Part shown: piece by piece, positions 43,041 through 52,199 of the stretch
Numbering within the stretch: position 1 is the first letter of the stretch
Layout of the letters: each line of letters begins with the position of its first letter
Assembly (NCBI RefSeq): GCF_023349125.1
Contig: NZ_JAKIKT010000002.1
Coordinates: forward strand, 310,001-374,000
From: Shewanella corallii
Lineage (GTDB): Bacteria > Pseudomonadota > Gammaproteobacteria > Enterobacterales > Shewanellaceae
Reading direction: 5' to 3'
Length of the DNA: 64,000 nt
The notes under the pieces: generated by a model
Databases searched by the model: none
Told to the model about the DNA's origin: nothing
What the model saw: the letters and a program-made list of their open reading frames with translations, nothing else
Made by a program: the position numbers and the translations under genes

Positions 43041-44216
43041 TTAATAAGGGAAGCCTGGCACATTTAATGTTGTCGTATAAATTCCAGCTTCTAAACATGG
43101 CTTATCACCGCACAGGCGAAGATTGTCACCGTCCATAAGTGCGGTTAACCCTGTAACAAATAATGTTTTTCCATCATCACCACCAAAAGCGACGTTCGTT
43201 ACAATTTGAACCCCGGGTACATTTAATGTCCCCACTTCTTTATAATTTCTGTCTAAGACAACAACCACCTGACCGTCGTTTCTAGCGGGTAACTCACGGG
43301 TTGTGGTGACATAAATATTACCACTGCAGTCTTTGCCTAAGCCGTCTATTGGTGTATCAAATAATTGTTGAGGATTTACTACTTCACCCGAGTTCAAATC
43401 AAACACCCACAATCCTTGTAACCCGCCAACAAGTATCTGTTGTTGATCAAGTGACAACATAATGCCATTTGGCTTGTCTCGAAGTGCTGGCACGAGCTCG
43501 GTAACGGCAGTGGCGTAAACCTTACCATCGGCAGTAACACGGTAAATACGTTCGCCCTCTTCAGCAGAACCCGGGGCACCACCACCCTGAACATCAACAG
43601 GCCTAATATTTGACGGGACATTCCAATTTGGGTCAGTAAAATAAATGGTATTGTCATGACTAATTGCCAGATCATTAGGTGAGTTAAACCGCTTTTTTTG
43701 GTAAGTAGTGACTATTGGTGTAACTTGTTTAGTTTGCCAATCAATGTATGAAATCGAACCATCCAGCTGACGCGCTGCCACCAAGTTGCCTTTACTGTCT
43801 AACGCTAACCCATTGGTACCCGCCACAGTGTCCGGCATCCAAATTTGAGGTTTTTCCCCCATAACCCAACGCCATATTGTGGCCTGGTTACTTAACTCAA
43901 AACCATTTTCATCTGGATGATGCGAACCCAGATTGGAGTAATACAAAGCTCCATCATGCCAAACTGGTCCTTCAATGTTGTTATAGCCCTGATACATCAA
44001 CGGAATGTGTTGCTCGCGTTTAAGCGAAACATTGGTTAAGTCCAGTTGTAAATTCTCTGCCCCTGCCGGACAATAATCCGCATTGATATAAGAGGACGGT
44101 GTCACAATATTTGTGACCTTAGTCGTTATAACATTTGCGCATGACGAGACCGAGAAAACAGTGCCTATAGCAACAATGAGCGTGAGTTTGTTAGACATAC
44201 AGGGAGAAAAAAACAT
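43041..44216 (-). CDS. SMP-30/gluconolactonase-like exported protein
   Basis: A 391-residue predicted lipoprotein or exported protein (hydrophobic segment ending VSSC near residue 26) with a six-bladed propeller of the SMP-30/gluconolactonase type. Motifs IEGPVWHDGALYYSNLG, GTNGLALDSKGNLVAAR, RFNSPNDLAISHDNTIYFTDP and IDGLGKDCSGNIYVTT carry the acidic and Asn residues that bind the divalent metal. Homologues hydrolyse lactones or phosphoesters. The DNA is visibly richer in A+T than the FadL gene and the receptor genes around it, which hints at recent acquisition. An AAGGTG site precedes the ATG. The physiological substrate is unknown. Confidence 0.82.
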   Translation of the reverse strand: MFFSPCMSNKLTLIVAIGTVFSVSSCANVITTKVTNIVTPSSYINADYCPAGAENLQLDLTNVSLKREQHIPLMYQGYNNIEGPVWHDGALYYSNLGSHHPDENGFELSNQATIWRWVMGEKPQIWMPDTVAGTNGLALDSKGNLVAARQLDGSISYIDWQTKQVTPIVTTYQKKRFNSPNDLAISHDNTIYFTDPNWNVPSNIRPVDVQGGGAPGSAEEGERIYRVTADGKVYATAVTELVPALRDKPNGIMLSLDQQQILVGGLQGLWVFDLNSGEVVNPQQLFDTPIDGLGKDCSGNIYVTTTRELPARNDGQVVVVLDRNYKEVGTLNVPGVQIVTNVAFGGDDGKTLFVTGLTALMDGDNLRLCGDKPCLEAGIYTTTLNVPGFPY

Positions 44217-44313
44217 AGCGACACCTTAGCATTAATGTTTGACGAGTTTATTTTCAGAGAGAAGAATGGCACCGGTTGTTTGGGGGCATTTGACGTTAAG
44301 ACCCACAAGTAAA

Positions 44314-44469
44314 CTAAAAAAACTGCTGCTTGAGTCGATACAACGCCTTTATAAAGGACGATGCAGATGTGATGACATTGAGCTCAGTTATACGCTCCTT
44401 TTCATGGAGCACATCTTCAACTGCTTTTATCATTGCTGCCCGAGTGAGTGGCAGGTGAACACGAATCAC
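44314..44469 (-). CDS. Possible 51-codon gene or gene remnant
   Basis: On the minus strand a GTG-initiated frame of 51 codons encodes a helical, hydrophilic peptide (AAMIKAVEDVLHEKERITEL, then LYRLKQQFF) with amino-acid composition more protein-like than the opposite-strand frame. It lies between the receptor terminator and the SMP-30 gene in the same AT-rich patch. No ribosome binding site of quality and no family match are visible. It may be the tail of a disrupted gene. Low confidence. Confidence 0.2.
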   Translation of the reverse strand: MIRVHLPLTRAAMIKAVEDVLHEKERITELNVITSASSFIKALYRLKQQFF

Positions 44470-44486
44470 CCCAGCCTGATAGGAAC

Positions 44487-44515
44487 AAAAAAGCTCAGAC
44501 CTCGATGGTCTGAGC
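44487..44515 (-). terminator. Terminator of the glucan receptor operon
   Basis: GCTCAGACC / GGTCTGAGC stem with a 5-nt loop, followed on the minus strand by six T residues, about 65 bases after the receptor stop. Confidence 0.85.
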
Positions 44516-44579
44516 GATTTTACTCAAGCGTCGATATAGATCGACAGGGCTTATACCCAAGGCGGCATAAGCCGACCAA

Positions 44580-47570
44580 TCAGAACCTCAAACGGCCACC
44601 AAACATATAACGTGAGCCATACTGACGGGCAAACAGGAACTGCTCTTCAAAGCGTCCATAACCCTGCTCTGTTTCGTTGGTAATGTTGATACCTTCAAGG
44701 AACAGAGTCACATGTTCGTTCACATCATAGTTGATACTGGCATCCAGCTGACCAAAGTCCTTGGCGAACTGTGGAGGTGCATCTGCCGAGCCCTGAGACT
44801 GACCTACCCCAATCAGGTAATCATCACGCCATGCATAGGTTGCCTTAACTGACAGCCCATCCATCTCATAGAATACCTGGAAGTTGGCTGAGTCACCCAA
44901 ACCCGCCAGCGGTGCCTGTTGAGCCAGACTGTATGGGTCAAACTCAACGTCGCCACTCACAAAGGTGCCGTTGACGCCAACACCAAAGCCGGTCTCACCG
45001 AATACGTGCTGAACCGCAACCTCAATACCATGCACGGACTTCTTATCGCTGTTAACCGGAGAGGTAACATCCCACACAATCAGAGGATCTGTGCTCAGAG
45101 GTGCGATCTGGCCATCGGCATTGCCATAACCATTGGCTATCATCTGATCGAAGATGGTGTTTTCAGTCACTTCAGTGCCTGCCGCTTCCAATTGGCTGAT
45201 AGCCTCAAGGTAACGTGGGCTGTTGTACACATCGTGCAAGCCATCAATGGTGACCTGATTAATGCTGTTGGACACGAAGTTATCTACGTCTTTGTTGAAG
45301 AAACCAATAGAGGCGTAGCTGGCTTCGTCATAGTAGTACTCAAGTGACACATCCAGGTTGATGGACTCCAGTGGCAGCAGGCCTGGGTTACCCAGGAAAC
45401 CGGTACGGGAACCGATCTTCGGGCTGCCACTCAGGCTTCGGCCGGCAACCATATCGCCAAGCAATGGACGGGCAATGGTCTTACTGGCAGAGAAACGAAC
45501 AACCACGTCCTCATACACTTCAGCATTGATATCCAGCATTGGCAGCCAAACATCATACTCACCGGTTTGAGTCAGGAAAGAATCACCATCAGAGTATTGG
45601 GTAATCCATTCAGTCGGACTTGCCCAAACCACCTGACGTTCAACACGCTGCTTTACAGTACTGGTCACGTCAGTGCTTTCATATCTCAGTCCCAGGTTTA
45701 CGTTGACCGGGATATCGCCGATATCGAAAGCCCATTGGCTGGTCAGGAACAGCGCGTAGGTTTCTTCTTCAATGAAGTTGGAACTGTCTATGCCATCAAA
45801 ATACGGGTTGATGGAGTAGTAGTTTTCACCGGCAACCTCGGGCGTGATAAAGGCCAATTGACGGGCAATAGCTTCATCAAAATCGAAGGTGTAGTAGTAA
45901 GGAGGCAACAGATCCGCGCCGCCACCAGCCAGTTCATCCAACAAGCCTGATGTGCTTTGCAGATGGAACATAGAGTCAGGGAAGATCTCTGTATAAGACG
46001 GGTTGAAGCCCGGGCCCCCTCGCAGTCCACTCCAGGCCGTTGTGCCTGTCATGGTTTGCTTGGTATAAGCCGCACCAAATTCCACCTTGGCCAGACTGTC
46101 CAGTGAATTAAAGCTTGGGTACCACTGGGCGTCCAACTGACCCTGCTGAATTTCTGTTTTACCTGGCGAGTGAATAAACTGGCTAAAGTTGGAGTCAATT
46201 TCACCCGGGTTCAGCTGAGTTGTGCCATTGTTCCAGTTGATAGTGGTGTGAGGCACTTCCCCACTGCGATAGTCATAGACCTTAGACTGCAGCTGATCTG
46301 AACCCAGAATCACCTGTGCAGCACTGCCGAGACCTTTGTCGGCTCCATTATCAATCTCATTGGAAGAGTCATGGTAATCCAGAGTAAATACCCAGTCTTC
46401 ACTGGCATCCCACTCAACATTGAAGCCAATAGACTCGGCATTCACTTCAGTGGTACTGCGGTTAGCTGTGAATGAGCCGTCACCACCGCGGATATCTGTA
46501 TATACAGCGGTACCATTCTCATCAAACTCATAACCAACCATGGGTGAGCCTTCAGTGGATGAGTTCCAGATACCCCAGCCAAAGCCGTTTATACCCGTCA
46601 GCGCCCTTGTATACACATAATCAGCGGTGAAGGTCAGACCATCAATGGGTTCATACTGCAAGGTTGCCATGGCGTTGGTACGCTCACGCTGAACATCATT
46701 AATGCTGTAGTTCATATCCCGAGGCACAAAGAACGGCGATACCATATTACCTTCCGCATCCCGGAAAAGAGGGATTAAGTTGCCATCGGCATCTCTGGCC
46801 CGGCCATCCACCCCTTTGTCGCCAATATCCGGCAGACGGCTGTTATCCGTCTGGGCAATCCAGCCCTGGGAGTTGGCCGTTTGCTGCTGGAAATCACGCT
46901 CCTGATGAGAGGCCGTGACCAAAAAACCAAACCTATCGTCCAGGAATGTATTGCCGTAAATCGCAGACACTTCCGGTGTGACATCATCCCCTTCCACATT
47001 GGATTCATCATAAATCCCCTTGGCAGAGAGGGTGAAAGACTGACCGGGGGAGTCGAGCGGCTGACGGGTAATGATATTAATGGTCGCGCCCAAACCGCCG
47101 GTAGGTAGATCGGCACGGCCCGTCTTAATCACTTCCAACGTCTTTACGGATTCAGACGACAGGTTTTCCAATGCATAAGAACGGGTGTAACCCGTTCCCG
47201 GCATCGAACGACCATTCAGAGTGATCAGGTTAAACTGTGGACCAAAGCCCCGTACGGTGATCTCGCTACCTTCACCATTGGAGCGGCTCACGGTCACACC
47301 GGTAATACGCTGCAGAGATTCAGCCAGGTTGGTGTCCGGGAATTTACCCAGTTCTTCAGCGGAGATAGCATCTACTACACCGGCAGAGCCACGTTTGAGA
47401 TCCATAGAACGGAACAAACTGCCCTTAATACCACGAACCTCAATCACTTCAACATTCTGCTCATCAGCGCTTTGTTCCTCTTCAGCTATCGCCAGAGGAA
47501 GGGTACCGACTCCCATCAGCAGTGCCAGGGAGGCTGACAAACGATTCATCTTAAACTGTTGCTTTAACAT
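44580..47570 (-). CDS. TonB-dependent receptor for glucan oligosaccharides (long carbohydrate type)
   Basis: A 996-residue outer-membrane receptor. After the signal peptide (TLPLAIAEEE) come a TonB-box-like VEVIEVRGIKGSLFRS and the plug motifs LGKFPDTNLAESLQRITGV, ITVRGFGPQFNLITLNGR and VIKTGRADLPTGGLGATINI. This wording is characteristic of the TIGR01782 group, receptors repeatedly found in marine polysaccharide loci. The barrel ends GGRLRF. The ATG has an AGAGGCAG site, 78 bases after the GH16-CBM gene, so the two form one operon under the paired LacI operators. It most likely imports laminari-oligosaccharides. Confidence 0.93.
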   Translation of the reverse strand: MLKQQFKMNRLSASLALLMGVGTLPLAIAEEEQSADEQNVEVIEVRGIKGSLFRSMDLKRGSAGVVDAISAEELGKFPDTNLAESLQRITGVTVSRSNGEGSEITVRGFGPQFNLITLNGRSMPGTGYTRSYALENLSSESVKTLEVIKTGRADLPTGGLGATINIITRQPLDSPGQSFTLSAKGIYDESNVEGDDVTPEVSAIYGNTFLDDRFGFLVTASHQERDFQQQTANSQGWIAQTDNSRLPDIGDKGVDGRARDADGNLIPLFRDAEGNMVSPFFVPRDMNYSINDVQRERTNAMATLQYEPIDGLTFTADYVYTRALTGINGFGWGIWNSSTEGSPMVGYEFDENGTAVYTDIRGGDGSFTANRSTTEVNAESIGFNVEWDASEDWVFTLDYHDSSNEIDNGADKGLGSAAQVILGSDQLQSKVYDYRSGEVPHTTINWNNGTTQLNPGEIDSNFSQFIHSPGKTEIQQGQLDAQWYPSFNSLDSLAKVEFGAAYTKQTMTGTTAWSGLRGGPGFNPSYTEIFPDSMFHLQSTSGLLDELAGGGADLLPPYYYTFDFDEAIARQLAFITPEVAGENYYSINPYFDGIDSSNFIEEETYALFLTSQWAFDIGDIPVNVNLGLRYESTDVTSTVKQRVERQVVWASPTEWITQYSDGDSFLTQTGEYDVWLPMLDINAEVYEDVVVRFSASKTIARPLLGDMVAGRSLSGSPKIGSRTGFLGNPGLLPLESINLDVSLEYYYDEASYASIGFFNKDVDNFVSNSINQVTIDGLHDVYNSPRYLEAISQLEAAGTEVTENTIFDQMIANGYGNADGQIAPLSTDPLIVWDVTSPVNSDKKSVHGIEVAVQHVFGETGFGVGVNGTFVSGDVEFDPYSLAQQAPLAGLGDSANFQVFYEMDGLSVKATYAWRDDYLIGVGQSQGSADAPPQFAKDFGQLDASINYDVNEHVTLFLEGINITNETEQGYGRFEEQFLFARQYGSRYMFGGRLRF

Positions 47571-47648
47571 ATCTGCCTCTTGTTATTCGGTTTGCAGAAA
47601 GTGTGCTCCGGAAGGGGGGAGGACCCCGCTTCCGGCCCGGATTGCCTT

Positions 47649-50303
47649 CTAAGGCGTTCCGATAATCGCGTTGTCAATTCGGTACACAGCGCCGTCGCCA
47701 GTACCCCAGGCAGGGAATACCATCACCACATCAATAGCACTGGTATCTAACCCGGCATCTGCAAGTGTTTGCAGTGGGAAGGTGAATGTTTGCCACTGTC
47801 CAGTGACAGGAGCAACGCCCTCCGTGCTGTCAGTTAATGGCAACTCCACCGCAGTGTCTGCATCACCCGATTCAATTTTAAACAGCCAGGTTGAGGTAGA
47901 GTCCGTAGGAGGGGTAACCACCTTAAGCTCAAACCGAACCATCCCGTTGGCAACCTCAGAGCTGGCATCATGATAAACACCATCATCCGCGAAGAAGCCC
48001 ATTACCGTTGGTTGACTGCCGATGATGTACTGCGCCACTGTGCCATGCGCGTCGTCATCCGCTTCTTCGGTTGGTGTGCTGCCGCCACAGCAATCCCAGA
48101 TGCTCCACTGGCTAGCCACAGTATCTGCGAACAAGGTCATTACATTGCCACCAGGCGTGGAATCTGAGCCAGGCTTATAAATCTTGACGTTATCAACACG
48201 ATAAACTGCACCCTCACCCTGGCCCCAAGCCGGGAACATCATCAGCACATCTATCGCCGAAACATCCAAACCAGCATCAGCAAGCGTTTGCAGTGGGAAG
48301 GTAAAGGTCTGCCACTCGCCATTAGGCGTTGAACCTTCGGTGGAGGTATTCATATTGACCTCTACCGCAGTCGCAGCATTGTCTGACTCGATTTTAAAGA
48401 ACCACGGAGTCGCCGGATCACTGGTCCCGTTAACGACCTTAAGGTCATACTGGACAACACCACCATCTAACAAAGCACTGGCGTCGAATGGCTGTCCACT
48501 GCCACCACTGTCAGTGCGGTTGATATAACCCATTACCGTTGGTTGTGCACCAATGGTGAACTGGGACACAATGCCGTGGTCTGCGTCATCAGAGACGGTT
48601 TCAGGTGTTGAGCCACCACAGCAATCCCACATTGGCCAATTTGGGTTCTCATCATTTTCAAATACCGTCAGTGACGGCAAGGCCCCATCAGGCTGAGCAA
48701 TAGTCACTTCATCCATCAGGTATTCAGCGCCATTACCTGTACCCCAGGCTGGGAACACCATAACAACATCAATTGCGGACAGGTCTAACCCGCCATCGGC
48801 CAGAGCATTGAGTGGGAAGGTATAGGTCTGCCATTGCCCTACAGTAGGTGCCACGCCCTCACTGCTGTTGGTGATTGGGATTTCTACCGCAGTTGCACCT
48901 TCATTACTTTCCAGTTTAACCATCCAGGTTGAACTGGCATCACTCGGAGCAGTCACTACCTTCATCGCAAAACTGAAGCTGCCGGTTTCAAGCAGAGGTG
49001 ACGCATCAAATGGTGACACAGAGCCATCAGGGTCGGTGATAAAGGCTGAACGGGTGATAAAGCCGTTTACGGTAGGCTGCTCACCAACAACGAACTTATA
49101 AACCTGGCCTTTGTCTGCGTCATCGATAATCTCGGGAGTCGAGCCACCACAGCAGTCCCATGCAGGCCAATTTGGATTGGCAGTACCATTAAAGATAGTG
49201 AGGTTACGGGCAACGCCATCGGATGGTGGAACCGGTGCGGGCGCTTTACCTTCAACCAGTGCGTCATCCGGGCTGTCATAGCCGGGACGTACAGTTTCAC
49301 AGCCAGCGCCTGTGTCAGGGTCTGCATCACACTGATAAACACGAACATAGTCAATCTGATATGGGTTGCTCTCATTGAATGCAGAAGCGTCAATACCCGT
49401 CTCATTAACAGCCTCAGGCCAGGAGCCTCCCACTGCAAAGTTCAGAATAATGTGGAAATCCTGATCATAAGGTTCAGTTCCCCAAACGATCTGCTTTTCG
49501 CCTGTAGACTGGTCGAAGAACTCGGTAAACCAGCCTTTGTGAGCCAGTCCAACCGCTTCATCTTTGGAGTTATATCTAACCTCAGACTTACGCTGGGTCG
49601 CATACAGATAACCATCTACATACCAGCGAATCTCCCCTTCCTGCCACTCAATGGCGTAGGTGTGGAAGTCGTCGGCAGGATTCATACCATCAGGCAGCAA
49701 ATAGGCTTTACCTGACTGCTCATTGTCCGGCCACTCACGACCATAGTGAAGTGTGCCGTAAACATGCGCTTCAGGATTACCTTCAGCATTTGCTGCTTTC
49801 AGGTTAACTGACTCAATAATGTCTATCTCCCCTGAACGGGGCCAGATTCCGTAGACATTGTCAGTAGGCAACAACCAGAATGCCGGCCAACTGCCCTGTC
49901 CACTGGGTAACTTGGCGCGCATTTCAAAGCGGCCATATTTGAAATCACCTTTGTCTTTGGTGACCATACGCGCCGAGGTGTATGGCTTTTCTGAGCCATC
50001 AGGCGCCTGAAGTGCCACGATATTCAACATACCGTCAGCAACGAAAGAATTCTCAGGGTCCGCGGTGTAGCATTGTTGCTCCTGATTGCCACCACCTGCG
50101 CAATTTACCTCATGAGTCCATTTAGTCTCGTCAATACTGCTTCCATCAAACTCATCATTCCAGACCATAGTCCAGCCATCGGAGGGACCCTCCAATTGCA
50201 CGCTGTCAATGTCTGTAGAAGTATTGGTATCACCACACCCCCACAACGCAGACACCATGAGCCCGGTTGATAAATATTTGAGTCTACTCGCACTTATTTT
50301 CAT
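47649..50303 (-). CDS. Multimodular GH16 beta-glucanase lipoprotein with three C-terminal tandem modules
   Basis: An 884-residue lipoprotein (VSALWGC lipobox) anchored at the cell surface or periplasm. The GH16 catalytic domain spans about residues 40-335 with EIDIIE at 159-164 (Glu159 nucleophile, Glu164 acid/base) and landmarks MVWNDEFDG, WPAFWLLPTDN and YAIEWQEGEIRWYVDG. A proline-rich linker leads to three tandem modules of about 177 residues each. Their near-identical openings WDCCGGSTP stand near residues 382, 560 and 737, and each module ends with a FPLQTLADAGLD / IDVVMVFPAWG-type segment. The modules are probably carbohydrate-binding. It is cotranscribed with the glucan receptor. Confidence 0.92.
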   Translation of the reverse strand: MKISASRLKYLSTGLMVSALWGCGDTNTSTDIDSVQLEGPSDGWTMVWNDEFDGSSIDETKWTHEVNCAGGGNQEQQCYTADPENSFVADGMLNIVALQAPDGSEKPYTSARMVTKDKGDFKYGRFEMRAKLPSGQGSWPAFWLLPTDNVYGIWPRSGEIDIIESVNLKAANAEGNPEAHVYGTLHYGREWPDNEQSGKAYLLPDGMNPADDFHTYAIEWQEGEIRWYVDGYLYATQRKSEVRYNSKDEAVGLAHKGWFTEFFDQSTGEKQIVWGTEPYDQDFHIILNFAVGGSWPEAVNETGIDASAFNESNPYQIDYVRVYQCDADPDTGAGCETVRPGYDSPDDALVEGKAPAPVPPSDGVARNLTIFNGTANPNWPAWDCCGGSTPEIIDDADKGQVYKFVVGEQPTVNGFITRSAFITDPDGSVSPFDASPLLETGSFSFAMKVVTAPSDASSTWMVKLESNEGATAVEIPITNSSEGVAPTVGQWQTYTFPLNALADGGLDLSAIDVVMVFPAWGTGNGAEYLMDEVTIAQPDGALPSLTVFENDENPNWPMWDCCGGSTPETVSDDADHGIVSQFTIGAQPTVMGYINRTDSGGSGQPFDASALLDGGVVQYDLKVVNGTSDPATPWFFKIESDNAATAVEVNMNTSTEGSTPNGEWQTFTFPLQTLADAGLDVSAIDVLMMFPAWGQGEGAVYRVDNVKIYKPGSDSTPGGNVMTLFADTVASQWSIWDCCGGSTPTEEADDDAHGTVAQYIIGSQPTVMGFFADDGVYHDASSEVANGMVRFELKVVTPPTDSTSTWLFKIESGDADTAVELPLTDSTEGVAPVTGQWQTFTFPLQTLADAGLDTSAIDVVMVFPAWGTGDGAVYRIDNAIIGTP
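47655..49200 (-). repeat. Three tandem intragenic repeats of about 530 bp
   Basis: The DNA encoding the three WDCCGGSTP modules repeats at an interval of about 177 codons (units near 49200-48670, 48670-48150 and 48150-47655). Similarity is strong at module starts and ends, moderate between. Confidence 0.8.
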
Positions 50304-50361
50304 TGTCAGAGCCTCAACTTTTCACCTTATTATCACGAAGCAGTAGATCACTCAGCCTTTT

Positions 50362-50375
50362 TGTAAGCGCTTTCA
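50362..50375. promoter_or_regulatory. LacI-type operator, gene-proximal copy
   Basis: TGTAAGCGCTTTCA, identical to the site at 37607-37620, lies 59 bp upstream of the GH16-CBM start codon. Confidence 0.8.
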
Positions 50376-50405
50376 TTCTCCGCTCCATAAAAAGCGCTGA
50401 CAAAA

Positions 50406-50419
50406 TGAAAGCGCTTACT
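50406..50419. promoter_or_regulatory. LacI-type operator, distal copy
   Basis: TGAAAGCGCTTACT, the inverse of the proximal copy with one change. The centres are 44 bp apart, about four helical turns, suited to two dimers on one face or a short loop. An AGCGCT half-like motif lies between at 50392-50397. Confidence 0.75.
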
Positions 50420-50645
50420 TATTTCGTAACCTAAGTGACACAAGTTTAAAAATCAACCTAAATATCAACATTTCCATTAACAAAGCGTAGCAGGCCAGCA
50501 TCAGTTCACAACTCCTTGTTGTGTATACAACTAATTCTCAAATCGGCAGAGATTGCACCAGAGTGGAAGACCAACCTCCTGACTTAGCCAAGAGATTGAT
50601 CTATATAATTTTAATGAAAATAAATGAGGAGTGAGGAGAGAGAAA

Positions 50646-52097
50646 TCAGGAGATATCAACACAAAGATATTTCAACTCCATGTACTCATCCAGACCGTGT
50701 CTTGAGCCTTCACGGCCCAATCCGGATGATTTGATACCGCCAAACGGTGCCACCTCAGTGGAAATAAGTCCGGTGTTGATGCCCACCATGCCGTACTCCA
50801 GCGCTTCTGACACCTGCCATACCCGACTCAGATTCTGACTATAAAAGTAAGCCGCCAGACCAAACTCAGTATCATTGGCAGCCGCGATCACCTCGTCGGT
50901 ATCGGTAAAACGGATAAGCCCAGCAACCGGACCGAAAGTCTCTTCCCGGGTCAGCTTCATCCCAGGTTTCACGTCTGTAATCACCGTCGGCTCAAAGAAG
51001 AGTCCGCCCAGCGCGTGGGGCTGACCACCACAGGCCAGAGTCGCCCCCTGACTCAGAGCATCCTGAATATGGTCCTGCACCTTGTCCAGCGCCTGCTGAT
51101 TAATAAGCGGCCCTGTGGTGACATCTGTATCTGTGCCCCGCCCCACTGTCAGGGCAGACACAGCCGCTGTCAGTTTGGCAGCAAACTCGTCATATACCCC
51201 ATGCTGCACATAGATGCGGTTGGCACAGACACAGGTCTGGCCGTTATTACGGAATTTGGCAATCATGGCGCCAGCTACTGCCGCATCAATATCGGCATCA
51301 TCAAACACGATAAAAGGCGCATTGCCCCCCAGCTCCAACGACAGCTTTTTGATATGAGGCGCACAGTTGGCCATCAGGTGGGCCCCTACACCGGTTGAGC
51401 CTGTAAAGGAGAGCTTACGCACAACCGGGTTGGCACACAGCTCATCGCCGATTTGTACCGCGTCCCCTGTGACCACATTAAATACACCTTCAGGAATGCC
51501 CGCCATCACGCCCAACTGCGCCAATGCCAGCGCAGTATAAGGGGTCTGCGGCGCGGGTTTTAATACCATGGTGCAGCCCGCCGCCAAAGCGGGTGCAAGC
51601 TTACGGGTGATCATGGCCGCCGGGAAATTCCAGGGAGTAATTGCGGCGCACACACCTATGGGCTGCTTAAGCACCATAATGCGCTTGTCCGCCTGGTGTC
51701 CGGGAATGGTCTCGCCATAGGCGCGCTTGCCCTCTTCGGCAAACCACTCCATAAAACTGGCGGCATACTTCACTTCTCCCTGAGCTTCGCTTAAAGGCTT
51801 GCCCTGCTCGGCGGTAATTAACTGCGCCAGATCATCCTGATGCTCAAGCATCAGATTAAACCAGCGTCGTAAAATGGCAGCTCGCTCTGCAGCCGTTCTG
51901 GCCCGCCAGGCTGGTAGCGCACAATTGGCGGCATCGATGGCTCGGCGGGTTTCCTCTTTACCCATTACAGGCACAAAGCCAATTAAGCTGTTGTCGGCCG
52001 GATTATGAATTTGTGTGGATTGGCCTCCCAGGGCGTCGCACCAGTGACCATTGATAAACGCCTGTTGGCGAAAGAGTTCTGAGCAGTTGAGTTGCAT
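50646..52097 (-). CDS. gabD: NAD(P)-dependent succinate-semialdehyde dehydrogenase-type enzyme
   Basis: About 483 residues from the ATG at 52097 (the ORF extends 13 codons further without a start signal). It is a complete aldehyde dehydrogenase: cofactor loop FTGSTGVGAHLM, general base Glu in LSLELGGNAPFI, catalytic Cys in NNGQTCVCANR. The PWNFPAAMITRKLAPALAAG segment and overall wording fit the SSADH/GabD group. The enzyme would oxidise succinate semialdehyde, the product of GABA or putrescine catabolism, to succinate. It follows the PotFGHI-like polyamine transporter genes on the same strand after a terminator, which supports a role in putrescine degradation. Glutarate semialdehyde is an alternative substrate. 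Confidence 0.88.
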   Translation of the reverse strand: MQLNCSELFRQQAFINGHWCDALGGQSTQIHNPADNSLIGFVPVMGKEETRRAIDAANCALPAWRARTAAERAAILRRWFNLMLEHQDDLAQLITAEQGKPLSEAQGEVKYAASFMEWFAEEGKRAYGETIPGHQADKRIMVLKQPIGVCAAITPWNFPAAMITRKLAPALAAGCTMVLKPAPQTPYTALALAQLGVMAGIPEGVFNVVTGDAVQIGDELCANPVVRKLSFTGSTGVGAHLMANCAPHIKKLSLELGGNAPFIVFDDADIDAAVAGAMIAKFRNNGQTCVCANRIYVQHGVYDEFAAKLTAAVSALTVGRGTDTDVTTGPLINQQALDKVQDHIQDALSQGATLACGGQPHALGGLFFEPTVITDVKPGMKLTREETFGPVAGLIRFTDTDEVIAAANDTEFGLAAYFYSQNLSRVWQVSEALEYGMVGINTGLISTEVAPFGGIKSSGLGREGSRHGLDEYMELKYLCVDIS

Positions 52098-52141
52098 GGC
52101 GGTTACTCTTGATTCAGTTTCACCACACCATATCACAGAGT

Positions 52142-52168
52142 AAAAAGGCCACCCATGAGGGTGGCCTT
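52142..52168 (-). terminator. Terminator of the polyamine transporter operon
   Basis: AAGGCCACCC / GGGTGGCCTT with an ATGA loop and, on the minus strand, a T run; between the last permease gene and gabD. Confidence 0.88.
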
Positions 52169-52199
52169 AACACTTGTTCATTTAGACTTGCAGATATAC

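Noticed and set aside
44239..44610. 123-codon ORF on the plus strand
   Set aside because: It crosses the receptor terminator and the 3' end of the receptor gene and has no ribosome binding site.
47655..49200. Possible CRISPR-like tandem repeat
   Set aside because: The repetition is protein-coding (three domain copies in frame), not short spaced repeats.
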